DNA of 57,711 nt. Source: Bdellovibrionales bacterium (GTDB lineage Bacteria; Bdellovibrionota; Bdellovibrionia; Bdellovibrionales; UBA1609). Position 1 is the stretch's first letter, and every line of letters begins with the position of its first letter. Positions 18,688 to 27,337 of this stretch are shown piece after piece. The stretch lies in the NCBI GenBank assembly GCA_023301025.1, contig JALZUR010000025.1, positions 1-57,711 of the forward strand, in the 5' to 3' direction. A program made the translations under genes and the position numbers. Below the pieces are notes generated by a model. That model did no database searches. It was not told the DNA's origin and saw only the letters and a program-made list of their open reading frames with translations.

Positions 18688-19131
18688 ATGTCAAATCTAA
18701 TTGATTCTTACAAAAAATCCATAAACACCGGTCAAAATCATCGAGATGTTTTTGATTGGTCCTCTCCTAGTCAAGTTATAGATAAAGTTATTGAAGAGGC
18801 TAACGAACTAAAAGAGGCTCTTGAGAGTAAAAAATCAAATCCTACGTCTCAAAGTGATACAGATGTTTTCTCTGAACTAAGTGACCTATCTTTTGCATTG
18901 GTACAAGTTTTAAGGCATTTAAACACAGACTTAGAAGATTGCTTAAACTTCTCTAATGAAAAATTTAAGATAAGATTTAATGAAATGCTTGAAATATCTA
19001 AACTTAAGAATACAGATTTAAAAGAACTAACATCGAAAGAGCTAGAAAGTCTGTGGGCCTTATCTAAGAAAAATACCAAAAACACAGTTAACAAGCTGGC
19101 TAAACAATTCGTTTTAAAAACTAAACTTTAG
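18688..19131 (+). CDS. MazG-like nucleotide pyrophosphohydrolase
   Basis: A 147-residue protein of the all-alpha NTP pyrophosphatase superfamily. The metal-binding core is IDKVIEEANELKEALES, with the ExxE and a downstream ExxD in FSELSDLSFALVQVL, as in MazG. Length fits a single MazG domain, about half of the two-domain E. coli protein. It may hydrolyse non-canonical or excess NTPs and affect stringent response levels; the substrate is not readable from sequence. It is tail-to-tail with the secreted-protein gene at 19153. Confidence 0.85.
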   Translation: MSNLIDSYKKSINTGQNHRDVFDWSSPSQVIDKVIEEANELKEALESKKSNPTSQSDTDVFSELSDLSFALVQVLRHLNTDLEDCLNFSNEKFKIRFNEMLEISKLKNTDLKELTSKELESLWALSKKNTKNTVNKLAKQFVLKTKL

Positions 19132-19152
19132 AGGCTCATTAGTTTATTTAAA

Positions 19153-19506
19153 CTATTTTAAATCTTCTATTGTGAAGCAGCCTTGAGCTTTTGAGTAAAA
19201 TATTTGTTTTATAATCACAATATCACTTGGGCGTTCTACTCCGGAAGCCTTAAATGAATACTGAACACCACCACTTGTAAAGCTGCCAGTAGGTGTTTCA
19301 AACAGACTTATAAACTCAACTTTAACTTGAGCATTCTGCATTGAAGTGCTCTCAATTCTTAAAAGCTCATTTTGAAGTAAAGTTGAAATCTCATCTTTGC
19401 AAGGTATCACATCAAAATCAGCAAAAGAAGTTGAAAAACAACAAAATGAAACCACACTTAAAAGAAAGATTTTAAAAACTATTTTTGACACAGATAAACT
19501 CCTCAT
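19153..19506 (-). CDS. small secreted protein of unknown function
   Basis: A 117-residue exported protein with a signal peptide ending near STSFA-D. The mature part has two cysteines (PCKDEI and QGCFTIED) and an alternating beta pattern (AQVKVEFISLFETPTG, YSFKASG). I recognise no family. It sits alone between the mazG-like gene and murJ, with a TAGTTTA/TAAACTA inverted repeat overlapping its stop codon. Confidence 0.5.
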   Translation of the reverse strand: MRSLSVSKIVFKIFLLSVVSFCCFSTSFADFDVIPCKDEISTLLQNELLRIESTSMQNAQVKVEFISLFETPTGSFTSGGVQYSFKASGVERPSDIVIIKQIFYSKAQGCFTIEDLK

Positions 19507-19568
19507 TTATTGATCTGGTATCAACATTTAAAGAGCTTATCAATTGTAAATTTTTTATTGAAAACCTC

Positions 19569-21179
19569 TTAATTTATGCTTAAGCCAAGCTTTTTTAGAA
19601 TAGGTTTTAGATACATAGTTTCTTTTACTTTAAATAGAAAACTAAGTCCGAAATAAACAAAAACTGAGAGTACAAAACCTATTAAACTTAAGACAAAAAA
19701 CATAGTATTCTTATCTGTTGGTATATAGCCAACAAAAAAGTAGAGGCCTAAAGCTAGAATGAAAGCTGATGGTAAAAAACTTATTAATGATCTTACGACA
19801 ACATTTAAATACGACCTACCAATAAACATTTTTAAACCTAAAGATAGAAAACTAAAATTAATAAATGTTGATATTAAAGTAGAAGCCACAACACCATTTA
19901 ACTCATAAATTTCAACTAGGTAAGATCCAACAAAATAATGAGACGTAACCACAACGATAGATACACATGCTGGATACCAGGTGTTTTTAAAAGAATAGTA
20001 AATGGGAAGAAACATTTTATTAATTCCACTAATAATCAAAACTCCACCATAAACTTGTACTAGTGATGAGACCTGTAAAACCTCTTCAAAAGTTGTCTCA
20101 CCTCTTTGAAATAAGAGTTGTGTTATAGGTAGAGCCATAAATATCAAACCAACAGAAGCTGGAAGAGCTAAAAAAAGGAAAAACCTTACCGATTGGGAAA
20201 GGGTTTGATCAAAAGAGGCTCTATCTTTAACCCATAATTCAGATAGATTCGGAAGCATCGCTGTTCCTAAGCTCACAGCAATTAGAGATTGCGGAAGCTC
20301 TAAAAGCCTGTCAGCTAAATACAAGTATGTAAGAGCACCTACTCCAATTTTTGCACATAAGCTAATATTAATTAAACTGATAAACTGAAGTACCCCAATG
20401 CCTGCAATACTTGGCAGTGTTGAAACTAGAACTTTTAAAAATGGTTTATAAGTGAATGAGAAATTAAAAGAAGGAAAGCCTATATGCTTTACATGATCCA
20501 TGCCTACAATCAAAAGCTGTAAGACACCACCAAAAAGCACTCCAAAGGCCAACTGTTGCCCCGAAAAAGAAACAACTGAATTTGGTATAAATACAACAAG
20601 TAAAAAGCCTAGATTAAAAAATGCTGGAGCAAGACCTGCAACCCAAAATCTCTTATGTGCATTTAAAACAGCCATGAAATAAGCAAACTGTGTAACTAAA
20701 AAGATATAGAAGAACATGAATCTTGCCATTCTCACTACAAACATAAAAGATTCAGGTCTTGAAAAGCTCTCAGCTCCCTTTCCAGATAATGAAAGTAGAA
20801 ATGAAATAACAGCAGGCATAAAAATAATGCCTAAAAAAGCCAAAGCCAAAGAAAGACTAAACAGAAAAGTGAAGACGATATTTTTAAGCTTTTCGGACTC
20901 TGATTTATCATTTAACTTAAGCTCAAGATATCTTGGGATAAAACTTACGGCCAGAGCTCCTTCGCCCATTACTCTTCTAAAAAAATTAGGTATTTTAAAC
21001 CCTAAAACAAAAGCATCTGTCACAATCTGTGGGAAAAAGCCCACAAGAACTATATCACGTGCAAATCCTAAAATTCTACTAGCAAGGGTTCCAGCTCCCA
21101 TGCCCAGAGCCGATGAGAGTAGCTTATTTTGACTTGAAGCTACCGTATTTGTTGGATTTTTAATGTTCTGATCAGACAT
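19569..21179 (-). CDS. murJ: lipid II flippase MurJ
   Basis: Flips lipid II across the inner membrane for peptidoglycan synthesis. The protein has about 14 transmembrane segments and the MurJ N-terminal core: LASRILGFARDIVLVGFFP, DAFVLGFKIPNFFRRVMGEGAL and SFIPRYLE. The conserved cavity arginines fall in these segments. An ATG at 21191 sits directly against AGGAG with no spacing, so I prefer the in-frame ATG at 21179, about 12 bases after that AGGAG, giving 536 residues. Neither spacing is ideal. The gene is divergent from rpsT, a common neighbour. Confidence 0.95.
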   Translation of the reverse strand: MSDQNIKNPTNTVASSQNKLLSSALGMGAGTLASRILGFARDIVLVGFFPQIVTDAFVLGFKIPNFFRRVMGEGALAVSFIPRYLELKLNDKSESEKLKNIVFTFLFSLSLALAFLGIIFMPAVISFLLSLSGKGAESFSRPESFMFVVRMARFMFFYIFLVTQFAYFMAVLNAHKRFWVAGLAPAFFNLGFLLVVFIPNSVVSFSGQQLAFGVLFGGVLQLLIVGMDHVKHIGFPSFNFSFTYKPFLKVLVSTLPSIAGIGVLQFISLINISLCAKIGVGALTYLYLADRLLELPQSLIAVSLGTAMLPNLSELWVKDRASFDQTLSQSVRFFLFLALPASVGLIFMALPITQLLFQRGETTFEEVLQVSSLVQVYGGVLIISGINKMFLPIYYSFKNTWYPACVSIVVVTSHYFVGSYLVEIYELNGVVASTLISTFINFSFLSLGLKMFIGRSYLNVVVRSLISFLPSAFILALGLYFFVGYIPTDKNTMFFVLSLIGFVLSVFVYFGLSFLFKVKETMYLKPILKKLGLSIN

Positions 21180-21248
21180 TGAGCTTGTCATCTCCTGGTT
21201 ATCATGCTAACTGATTGGATTGAATTATTATCCCGTAAGGAGAACTAC

Positions 21249-21512
21249 GTGGCAAATCATAAATCTGCTGACAAACGTGCTCGTCAAACTAAAAGAAAAA
21301 CTGAGGTTAACCGCAGGATTCTTACTTCTTTTAGAACTTTTGAGAAAAAGACCTTAAAGTCTATCGAAGAAGGTAAAAAAGATGATGCCACTTCACTTTT
21401 TAAAATCTATGCCTCAGGAATTGCTAAGGCTGCAAAAAAAGGCATTGTACACAAAAATAAAGCTGCTAGAAAAATTTCAAGACTGTCTCTTAGACTTTCT
21501 AAACTCTCTTAG
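21249..21512 (+). CDS. rpsT: 30S ribosomal protein S20
   Basis: Small-subunit protein S20, 87 residues and very basic, binding the 5' domain of 16S rRNA. It starts ANHKSADKRARQTKRKTEVN and ends KNKAARKISRLSLRLSKL. The start is GTG 21249 with AAGGAG 7 bases upstream; a longer frame from 21204 would add 15 unrelated residues and is not used. A strong terminator follows. Confidence 0.97.
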   Translation: MANHKSADKRARQTKRKTEVNRRILTSFRTFEKKTLKSIEEGKKDDATSLFKIYASGIAKAAKKGIVHKNKAARKISRLSLRLSKLS

Positions 21513-21595
21513 GCTTTTAACTCTAATTTTTTAAAAATAATACTAAAAGAAGAAGCTACGAACATAGTTCGCCTTTGTCTTTTGAGTCCAAACAT

Positions 21596-21628
21596 AAAAA
21601 AACAACTCGTATGAGTTGTTTTTTTTAT
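21596..21628 (+). terminator. intrinsic terminator after rpsT
   Basis: A-run, arm CAACTC (21603-21608), loop GTAT, arm GAGTTG (21613-21618), then eight T. The A-run also makes it usable from the minus strand as a stop for the holA transcript, which ends at 21663. Confidence 0.88.
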
Positions 21629-21662
21629 TTAAATCACTATCTTAGTGTAAATAACTCATACT

Positions 21663-22670
21663 TTAAATCTCACACATCAAGTGATTTTTTTTACCAAATA
21701 TAGCTGTAGCTCTAACCAATAAAGCTGCGTTTAAAGTTGCAGGTTTTAAACCTGTGCTCTTAGATTTTATATCTAACTCCTCAACAAGCTCTTGCATCAA
21801 TACTAGATTCTCACCACTCCATAGAGCTGATTGTTTTTGGTAGTTTGGAATAAAAAAAGCAGGAAGACCTACCTCTTTTGCTAAATCATATTTTGAAAGC
21901 TTTCTGTCGGCTTTTTTTAGTTTAAAAAGTATATCAAAATGCCTAAGTAGAAGATGTGTTAAAGCTACAGAGCTCTCTCCCTCAGCAAGAGCTCTGTCAA
22001 TTTCAAGGCTTGCTTCGGTAAAGTCAGCACGTCCAAAAAGATCACAAATTTTAAAGAGATCAGATCTTTTTTTAAGTGTCACAGCCTCTTGAATTTCATG
22101 AATCGATACTTTTTTTTTGCCAAACTGATCTTTTAATCTTTGCAAGGCTTCATGTATTTCATTAAGGCCATCTCCTACAAGATGCCTAATAAGCTCAATA
22201 CCCTCTGTATTTAAAGAAAGACCCATTTCTTTTGATTCTCTTATAACCCAACCGTTTATTTGATTTTCATACGGGGGCTTTAACTCAAAAGCTTGAGAGA
22301 TCAATAAAAGCTCTTTAAAAATCTTTTTTCGCTTATCTATCTTATTAAAAAATAAAACTAAATGCAGCCCATCAGTTTTTAATTTAAAAACTTCAACAAT
22401 CTCTTTGAATACGTCGGTTGCCATAAGATGTGCTGATTTAATCAAAAACACTTTAGATTCTGCAAAAAATGAATGCGTATTTATACTATTTAAAAATTCT
22501 TGAGTTTCAACTTGATCACCATATAAGGTGAAGCACTCAGAATCTTTGGGCACTTTACTTTTAATCATTTTAAAAGCTTTAAGAGTTAAATGCTCTTCAT
22601 CACCTTCAATAATCATCAGGTGTGGAAGGGATTTTTGATTTAGATGTCGTTCTAAATTTGCAAAACTCAT
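21663..22670 (-). CDS. holA: DNA polymerase III subunit delta
   Basis: The clamp-loader subunit that opens the sliding clamp, 335 residues. It begins LPHLMIIEGDEEHLTLKAFKMIK, a degenerate AAA+ module, followed by VFLIKSAHLM, and LVLFFNKIDKRKKIFKELL. The C-terminal collar domain shows FGRADFTEASLEIDRALAEG and LLRHFDILFKLK. It is 18 bases downstream of lptE, the same gene order as in E. coli. Its identity rests on these segments and on context. Confidence 0.9.
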   Translation of the reverse strand: MSFANLERHLNQKSLPHLMIIEGDEEHLTLKAFKMIKSKVPKDSECFTLYGDQVETQEFLNSINTHSFFAESKVFLIKSAHLMATDVFKEIVEVFKLKTDGLHLVLFFNKIDKRKKIFKELLLISQAFELKPPYENQINGWVIRESKEMGLSLNTEGIELIRHLVGDGLNEIHEALQRLKDQFGKKKVSIHEIQEAVTLKKRSDLFKICDLFGRADFTEASLEIDRALAEGESSVALTHLLLRHFDILFKLKKADRKLSKYDLAKEVGLPAFFIPNYQKQSALWSGENLVLMQELVEELDIKSKSTGLKPATLNAALLVRATAIFGKKNHLMCEI

Positions 22671-22688
22671 AACTTAATCCCTCACCTT

Positions 22689-23294
22689 TTAAAAACTCTC
22701 CGTTAAACGGCCAACTGCTTCTTGCATCATAACTTCTGAGAGCTGATTGATCACACGTTTTTCAGTGCTGTCGTTGTAATTTGGAAGAGCTGTGTTTATA
22801 TTTTTAAGTGCTAAACGAGAAGAGGGATAAATACTCTCATCTGTAAAAATCTGAGTCCAAACAACTTTTTGCTTCTTAATATGAAAAAAATTAAGTCTTA
22901 CTTTAACTCTTAAAAGGTACTCAGTTGTTATCCGCGTGCCAGGAGGAAGATTGGCCCAACCTTGAGCCCTTGGTCTATTTAAGTTTCTACTCTGTGCAAC
23001 AGGTGGCCTTTTGATTCTTTGAATGCTAATCAAGCGCCCTTTTAAAACAGCTTCTGCTTGATCAGGTCCTACAATTCTACCCACCTTTGAGCGTTGAAAC
23101 TCTTGAACTAGGTGATTTGTAAAATCCAGTTCAGGTCCAACAAAATGAGTATCATTAACAAAAGGCTCAACATAAACTGAACTCACTCCAAGGGGCAGAT
23201 TTTGATCCTGAAAACCTAAAGAGTACATACAACCGCAATTTAAGATAATTAGGCTTAATAGCACAATTCTAGTATTGATTTTTTTCACAAACAA
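22689..23294 (-). CDS. lptE: LPS-assembly lipoprotein LptE-like
   Basis: Outer-membrane lipoprotein that plugs LptD and helps insert lipopolysaccharide. A signal peptide ends in LNCGC, with lipidation at the last cysteine, followed by MYSLGFQ. The family pattern VSSVYVEPFVNDTHFVGPEL and ELDFTNHLVQEFQRS and the hydrophobic Arg-Gly-Leu element AEAVLKGRLISIQR are present. Length is 201 residues. It precedes holA, which is the standard order and the best support for the name. Confidence 0.85.
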   Translation of the reverse strand: MFVKKINTRIVLLSLIILNCGCMYSLGFQDQNLPLGVSSVYVEPFVNDTHFVGPELDFTNHLVQEFQRSKVGRIVGPDQAEAVLKGRLISIQRIKRPPVAQSRNLNRPRAQGWANLPPGTRITTEYLLRVKVRLNFFHIKKQKVVWTQIFTDESIYPSSRLALKNINTALPNYNDSTEKRVINQLSEVMMQEAVGRLTESF

Positions 23295-23360
23295 AAAGTA
23301 TATCAGCCCTATTTAAGAGACAAGGTTGTGTCTTAAAAAAGATGTGTATACAAACAAATA

Positions 23361-24446
23361 ATGGATATCCCCAAACTCTTCTCCCCAGGACCTACCCCTT
23401 TATCAAGAGACGTTCTTGCAGCTTTAGCTAGCCCCCCACTTCATCACAGATCTGAGGCCTTTTCACAGGTTGTATCAAAGGTGTATGACCTACTTCCACT
23501 TCTTTTTGATGAAGAAAATCAAGTGGTTTTAAGCTCAACTGGAACAGGAGGTTTAGAGGCAGCCCTTATAAATTTTGCAAGTTATAAAGATCATGTTTTA
23601 TCAGTAAATGCTGGTAAGTTTGGAGAGCGCTGGGGGGATTTATGCAAAGTTTACGGTCTATCTCACAACAGCTTCACTTCTCCGTGGGGAAAAAAAATAA
23701 ACCTACAAAATCTTAAAAGTCATATATCTACCCATGAACCTAGTGTTTTTTGTATGCAAGCCTGCGAAACAAGTACTGGAAGCTCTTTTGACCTTAAACA
23801 AATTAAAAAAATATTACCGAAAAACTGTTTATTTATTGTAGACGGCATAACTGCAGTTGGCGCCTATCCGCTGTCTATGAAAGAAGCTGGAATTGATGTG
23901 CTAATTGCAGGTTCACAAAAAGCTCTTGGCTTGCCTGTTGGTTTAAGCATTGTAGCTTTTAGTGACCGTGCAAAAGAAAAAGCTAAAACATCTGATCTTC
24001 CTAGATTTTATTTTGATATTTTAAAAGAACTAAAAAATATTAAAAATAGCACCTCAACCACCTGGTCAACTCCCACACAGCTTTGGCAGGCTTTATTAGT
24101 AGAGTTAGAAAAACTTAACCATAACACAGGCCTTAGTGATAAACTTAAACTCAACAAAGAGGCACAAAACCTTATTTTTAACTGGGTCAAAGATACGGAT
24201 TTTGAACTGTTCTCTGAATGCCCAAGCCTCTCACTTACTGCTCTTTTAGCTCCTCCAAATATCTCTACTAAAAAGATTCAAACTAAACTTATCAAAGAGG
24301 GTTACTTTATCGGCGCTGGTCAAGGGAGTTTTAAAGATAAGCTTATCAGAATAGGCCATATGGCAAATGTTGATTTAGATGATTTAAAAAAGCTTTTAAG
24401 TCTTTTAAAAAAAACTTTAGAAGAATCTGAATCTATTAGGATTTAA
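23361..24446 (+). CDS. class V aminotransferase, alanine/phosphoserine type
   Basis: A PLP-dependent class V aminotransferase of the alanine-glyoxylate/serine-pyruvate family, 361 residues. It starts LFSPGPTPLSRDVLAAL, has the PLP cradle SSTGTGGLEAALINF, the aspartate of IVDGITAVGA, and the Schiff-base lysine in IAGSQKALGLPVG. The next gene, 4 bases on, is a phosphoglycerate dehydrogenase-like enzyme. Together they could make phosphoserine from 3-phosphoglycerate, as a class V enzyme does in Thermotogales and archaea that lack SerC. I infer that from neighbours only, so the substrate is open. Confidence 0.85.
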   Translation: MDIPKLFSPGPTPLSRDVLAALASPPLHHRSEAFSQVVSKVYDLLPLLFDEENQVVLSSTGTGGLEAALINFASYKDHVLSVNAGKFGERWGDLCKVYGLSHNSFTSPWGKKINLQNLKSHISTHEPSVFCMQACETSTGSSFDLKQIKKILPKNCLFIVDGITAVGAYPLSMKEAGIDVLIAGSQKALGLPVGLSIVAFSDRAKEKAKTSDLPRFYFDILKELKNIKNSTSTTWSTPTQLWQALLVELEKLNHNTGLSDKLKLNKEAQNLIFNWVKDTDFELFSECPSLSLTALLAPPNISTKKIQTKLIKEGYFIGAGQGSFKDKLIRIGHMANVDLDDLKKLLSLLKKTLEESESIRI

Positions 24447-24450
24447 TATT

Positions 24451-25434
24451 TTGAAGTCTAAAGAACCTATACTAAACGAACGTCAAAACATCAGAGTCTC
24501 AAAAAGCTTTAGCAGTGAATGTCTTGATTTCTTTTCAAACAACTTAGGACGTATTAAATTAGGCTTTGATGAATCAGATTCTTTTACAAAAGCATTAATT
24601 GTTAGAAGTAAAGACTTTGTGACTAAAGCTTCATTAGAAAAATATCCAAATATTAGAGCAGTTGTTTCTGCCACCTCTGGCTTTGATCATTTTGATCTAA
24701 AACTTTTAAAAACCCATCCAAAAATTGATTTTTGCTACTCTCCTGAAGCTAATGTCCAAAGTTGTGCTGAACTTTGTATGATGCATATTTTAAATCTCTT
24801 AAAAAAACAAAAGAAGCACTCAAATGTAACAAGGTCTTTTGACTTCATTGGAAGTGAAGTTTCTAAAAAAAATATTTTTATAATTGGCTTTGGACGAATA
24901 GCTAAAAAATTTTCAAAACTTTTAAAAGCTTTTGAGGCAGATGTTTACGCTTATGATCCTTATATTAAAGATGATGTGTTTAGAAAAAACGGCGTCATAA
25001 AAGTTTCAAGCCTTAAAGAGGGTTTATCTTTTGCAGATATCATAAGTCTTAACTGCCCACTTACACAAAAGACACTAAATCTAGTGGACACTGATTTTTT
25101 AGAACAGATGAAAATCAGTGCTTTTCTGCTCAATTGCGCTAGAGGAGCTCTTATAAAAGAGGGTGACTTAATAAAAGCTCTTAAAAGTAATTCTATAGCA
25201 GGTGCAGCCTTAGATGTTTTTGAAGTTGAGCCTCTAAATTCTAAATCAGAACTTTTAAAGTTCTCAAATGTTTATTTAAGCCCACACATTGGCGGCTTTA
25301 CTAAAGAGGCTCAACTGCGCTCAGCTATTGAGGCCTTTGAGCAAGTTAAATTATGCTTAAAGCCTCAGACCTCAAAAAATCAAAACTTGTCTCACCTACC
25401 AATTAATTCTGAATGGTTAAAAGATTCTTTATAA
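24451..25434 (+). CDS. D-2-hydroxyacid dehydrogenase, SerA-like
   Basis: An NAD-dependent dehydrogenase of the D-isomer specific 2-hydroxyacid family, 327 residues. The Rossmann loop is FIIGFGRIAKKFSKLL, with the family segments ADIISLNCPLTQKTLNLVD and LLNCARGALIKEGDLIKAL, AALDVFEVEP, and the catalytic histidine in LSPHIGGFTKEAQLRS. There is no ACT or regulatory C-terminal domain. The start is TTG, 11 bases after AGGA in the upstream coding region. It is translationally close to the class V aminotransferase, which supports a 3-phosphoglycerate or similar substrate. Confidence 0.85.
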   Translation: MKSKEPILNERQNIRVSKSFSSECLDFFSNNLGRIKLGFDESDSFTKALIVRSKDFVTKASLEKYPNIRAVVSATSGFDHFDLKLLKTHPKIDFCYSPEANVQSCAELCMMHILNLLKKQKKHSNVTRSFDFIGSEVSKKNIFIIGFGRIAKKFSKLLKAFEADVYAYDPYIKDDVFRKNGVIKVSSLKEGLSFADIISLNCPLTQKTLNLVDTDFLEQMKISAFLLNCARGALIKEGDLIKALKSNSIAGAALDVFEVEPLNSKSELLKFSNVYLSPHIGGFTKEAQLRSAIEAFEQVKLCLKPQTSKNQNLSHLPINSEWLKDSL

Positions 25435-25508
25435 ACTACATATAGCCCTATAGGCCTATATGCGTATTGCGTGTCTTAAGACTTTGATTTTTAATACAAC
25501 TAAATTAA

Positions 25509-26819
<1,311 letters not shown>

Positions 26820-26877
26820 AAAAATTTAAGGGACTAAATAAAAGTTGATATTTTTGCCTATATTGTAAGTCTTTGGC

Positions 26878-26905
26878 TTGGCAAACATTGACCATTTAAA
26901 ATAAT
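26878..26905 (+). promoter_or_regulatory. candidate promoter for tRNA-Lys/Glu
   Basis: TTGGCA at 26878-26883, a 16-base spacer and AATAAT at 26900-26905. The two boxes each match the sigma-70 consensus at five of six positions. Transcription would start about 17 bases before the tRNA-Lys gene. Confidence 0.45.
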
Positions 26906-26928
26906 GATATTACAACTTTCTCTCAAGT

Positions 26929-27004
26929 GATCTGTTAGCTCAGTTGGTAGAGCATCTCCCTTTTAAGGAGAGGGTCCATGGTTCGAGCCCATGACAGATC
27001 ACCA
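26929..27004 (+). tRNA. tRNA-Lys (TTT)
   Basis: Acceptor arms GATCTGT and ACAGATC pair, then ACCA is encoded. The D arm TAGCTCAGTTGGTAGAGCA, anticodon stem TCTCC/GGAGA and T arm GGTTCGAGCC are all present. The anticodon at 26962-26964 is TTT, reading lysine codons. Confidence 0.97.
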
Positions 27005-27009
27005 TTCGC

Positions 27010-27085
27010 GTTCCCTTCGTCTAGAGGCCTAGGATACCGCCCTTTCACGGCGATGACACGGGTTCGAATCCCGTAGGGAACGCCA
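27010..27085 (+). tRNA. tRNA-Glu (TTC)
   Basis: Acceptor arms GTTCCCT and AGGGAAC pair, followed by GCCA. The anticodon stem CCGCC/GGCGA holds the loop CTTTCAC with anticodon TTC at 27044-27046. The T arm is GGGTTCGAATCCC. It lies 5 bases after tRNA-Lys. Confidence 0.97.
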
Positions 27086-27237
27086 TTTCTTAATTAGACT
27101 AAGCTAGCTCTTATTATAAAGGAGCAGCCAAATACATCTACTTTTACATTCAAACCATTTAACTTAAAAAGTTCAGTTAAGAAGTTACTATGTTAAATAA
27201 TGCAAAAAAAGAGGGGTACAGGTGTGCTCTATTAAGA

Positions 27238-27261
27238 GTGTAAAAAGTAAACTCTTTACAC
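27238..27261. repeat. short inverted repeat
   Basis: GTGTAAA and TTTACAC form arms around a 10-base interior, extending by one more pair after a mismatch. It is in the untranslated stretch between tRNA-Glu and the convergent lipoprotein gene. The function is unknown and it may be an accidental hairpin. Confidence 0.3.
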
Positions 27262-27269
27262 AACTACGC

Positions 27270-27306
27270 ACAAATAAAAAGAGCCAAAGTATTAACTTTA
27301 GCTCTT
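27270..27306 (-). terminator. intrinsic terminator of 27338-29533
   Basis: On the minus strand AAGAGC, A, AAAGT, loop TAAT, ACTTT, G, GCTCTT, with TTTTTATTTG after it. The hairpin is 28 bases with one mismatch. It sits 32 bases after the stop of the Ig-like lipoprotein. Confidence 0.75.
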
Positions 27307-27337
27307 AACATACTAAAAATATAAAAATGTGATTCTG

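Noticed and set aside
18688-19506. mazG-like gene plus neighbour as a toxin-antitoxin pair
   Set aside because: The neighbour is on the other strand and has a signal peptide, and no MazE/MazF-type gene is present.
20716-21132. Plus-strand frame of 138 codons
   Set aside because: It is antisense to the murJ coding region, with no family signal.
21204-21248. Longer S20 start giving 15 extra residues
   Set aside because: The extra residues do not match S20, and AAGGAG is placed for GTG 21249.
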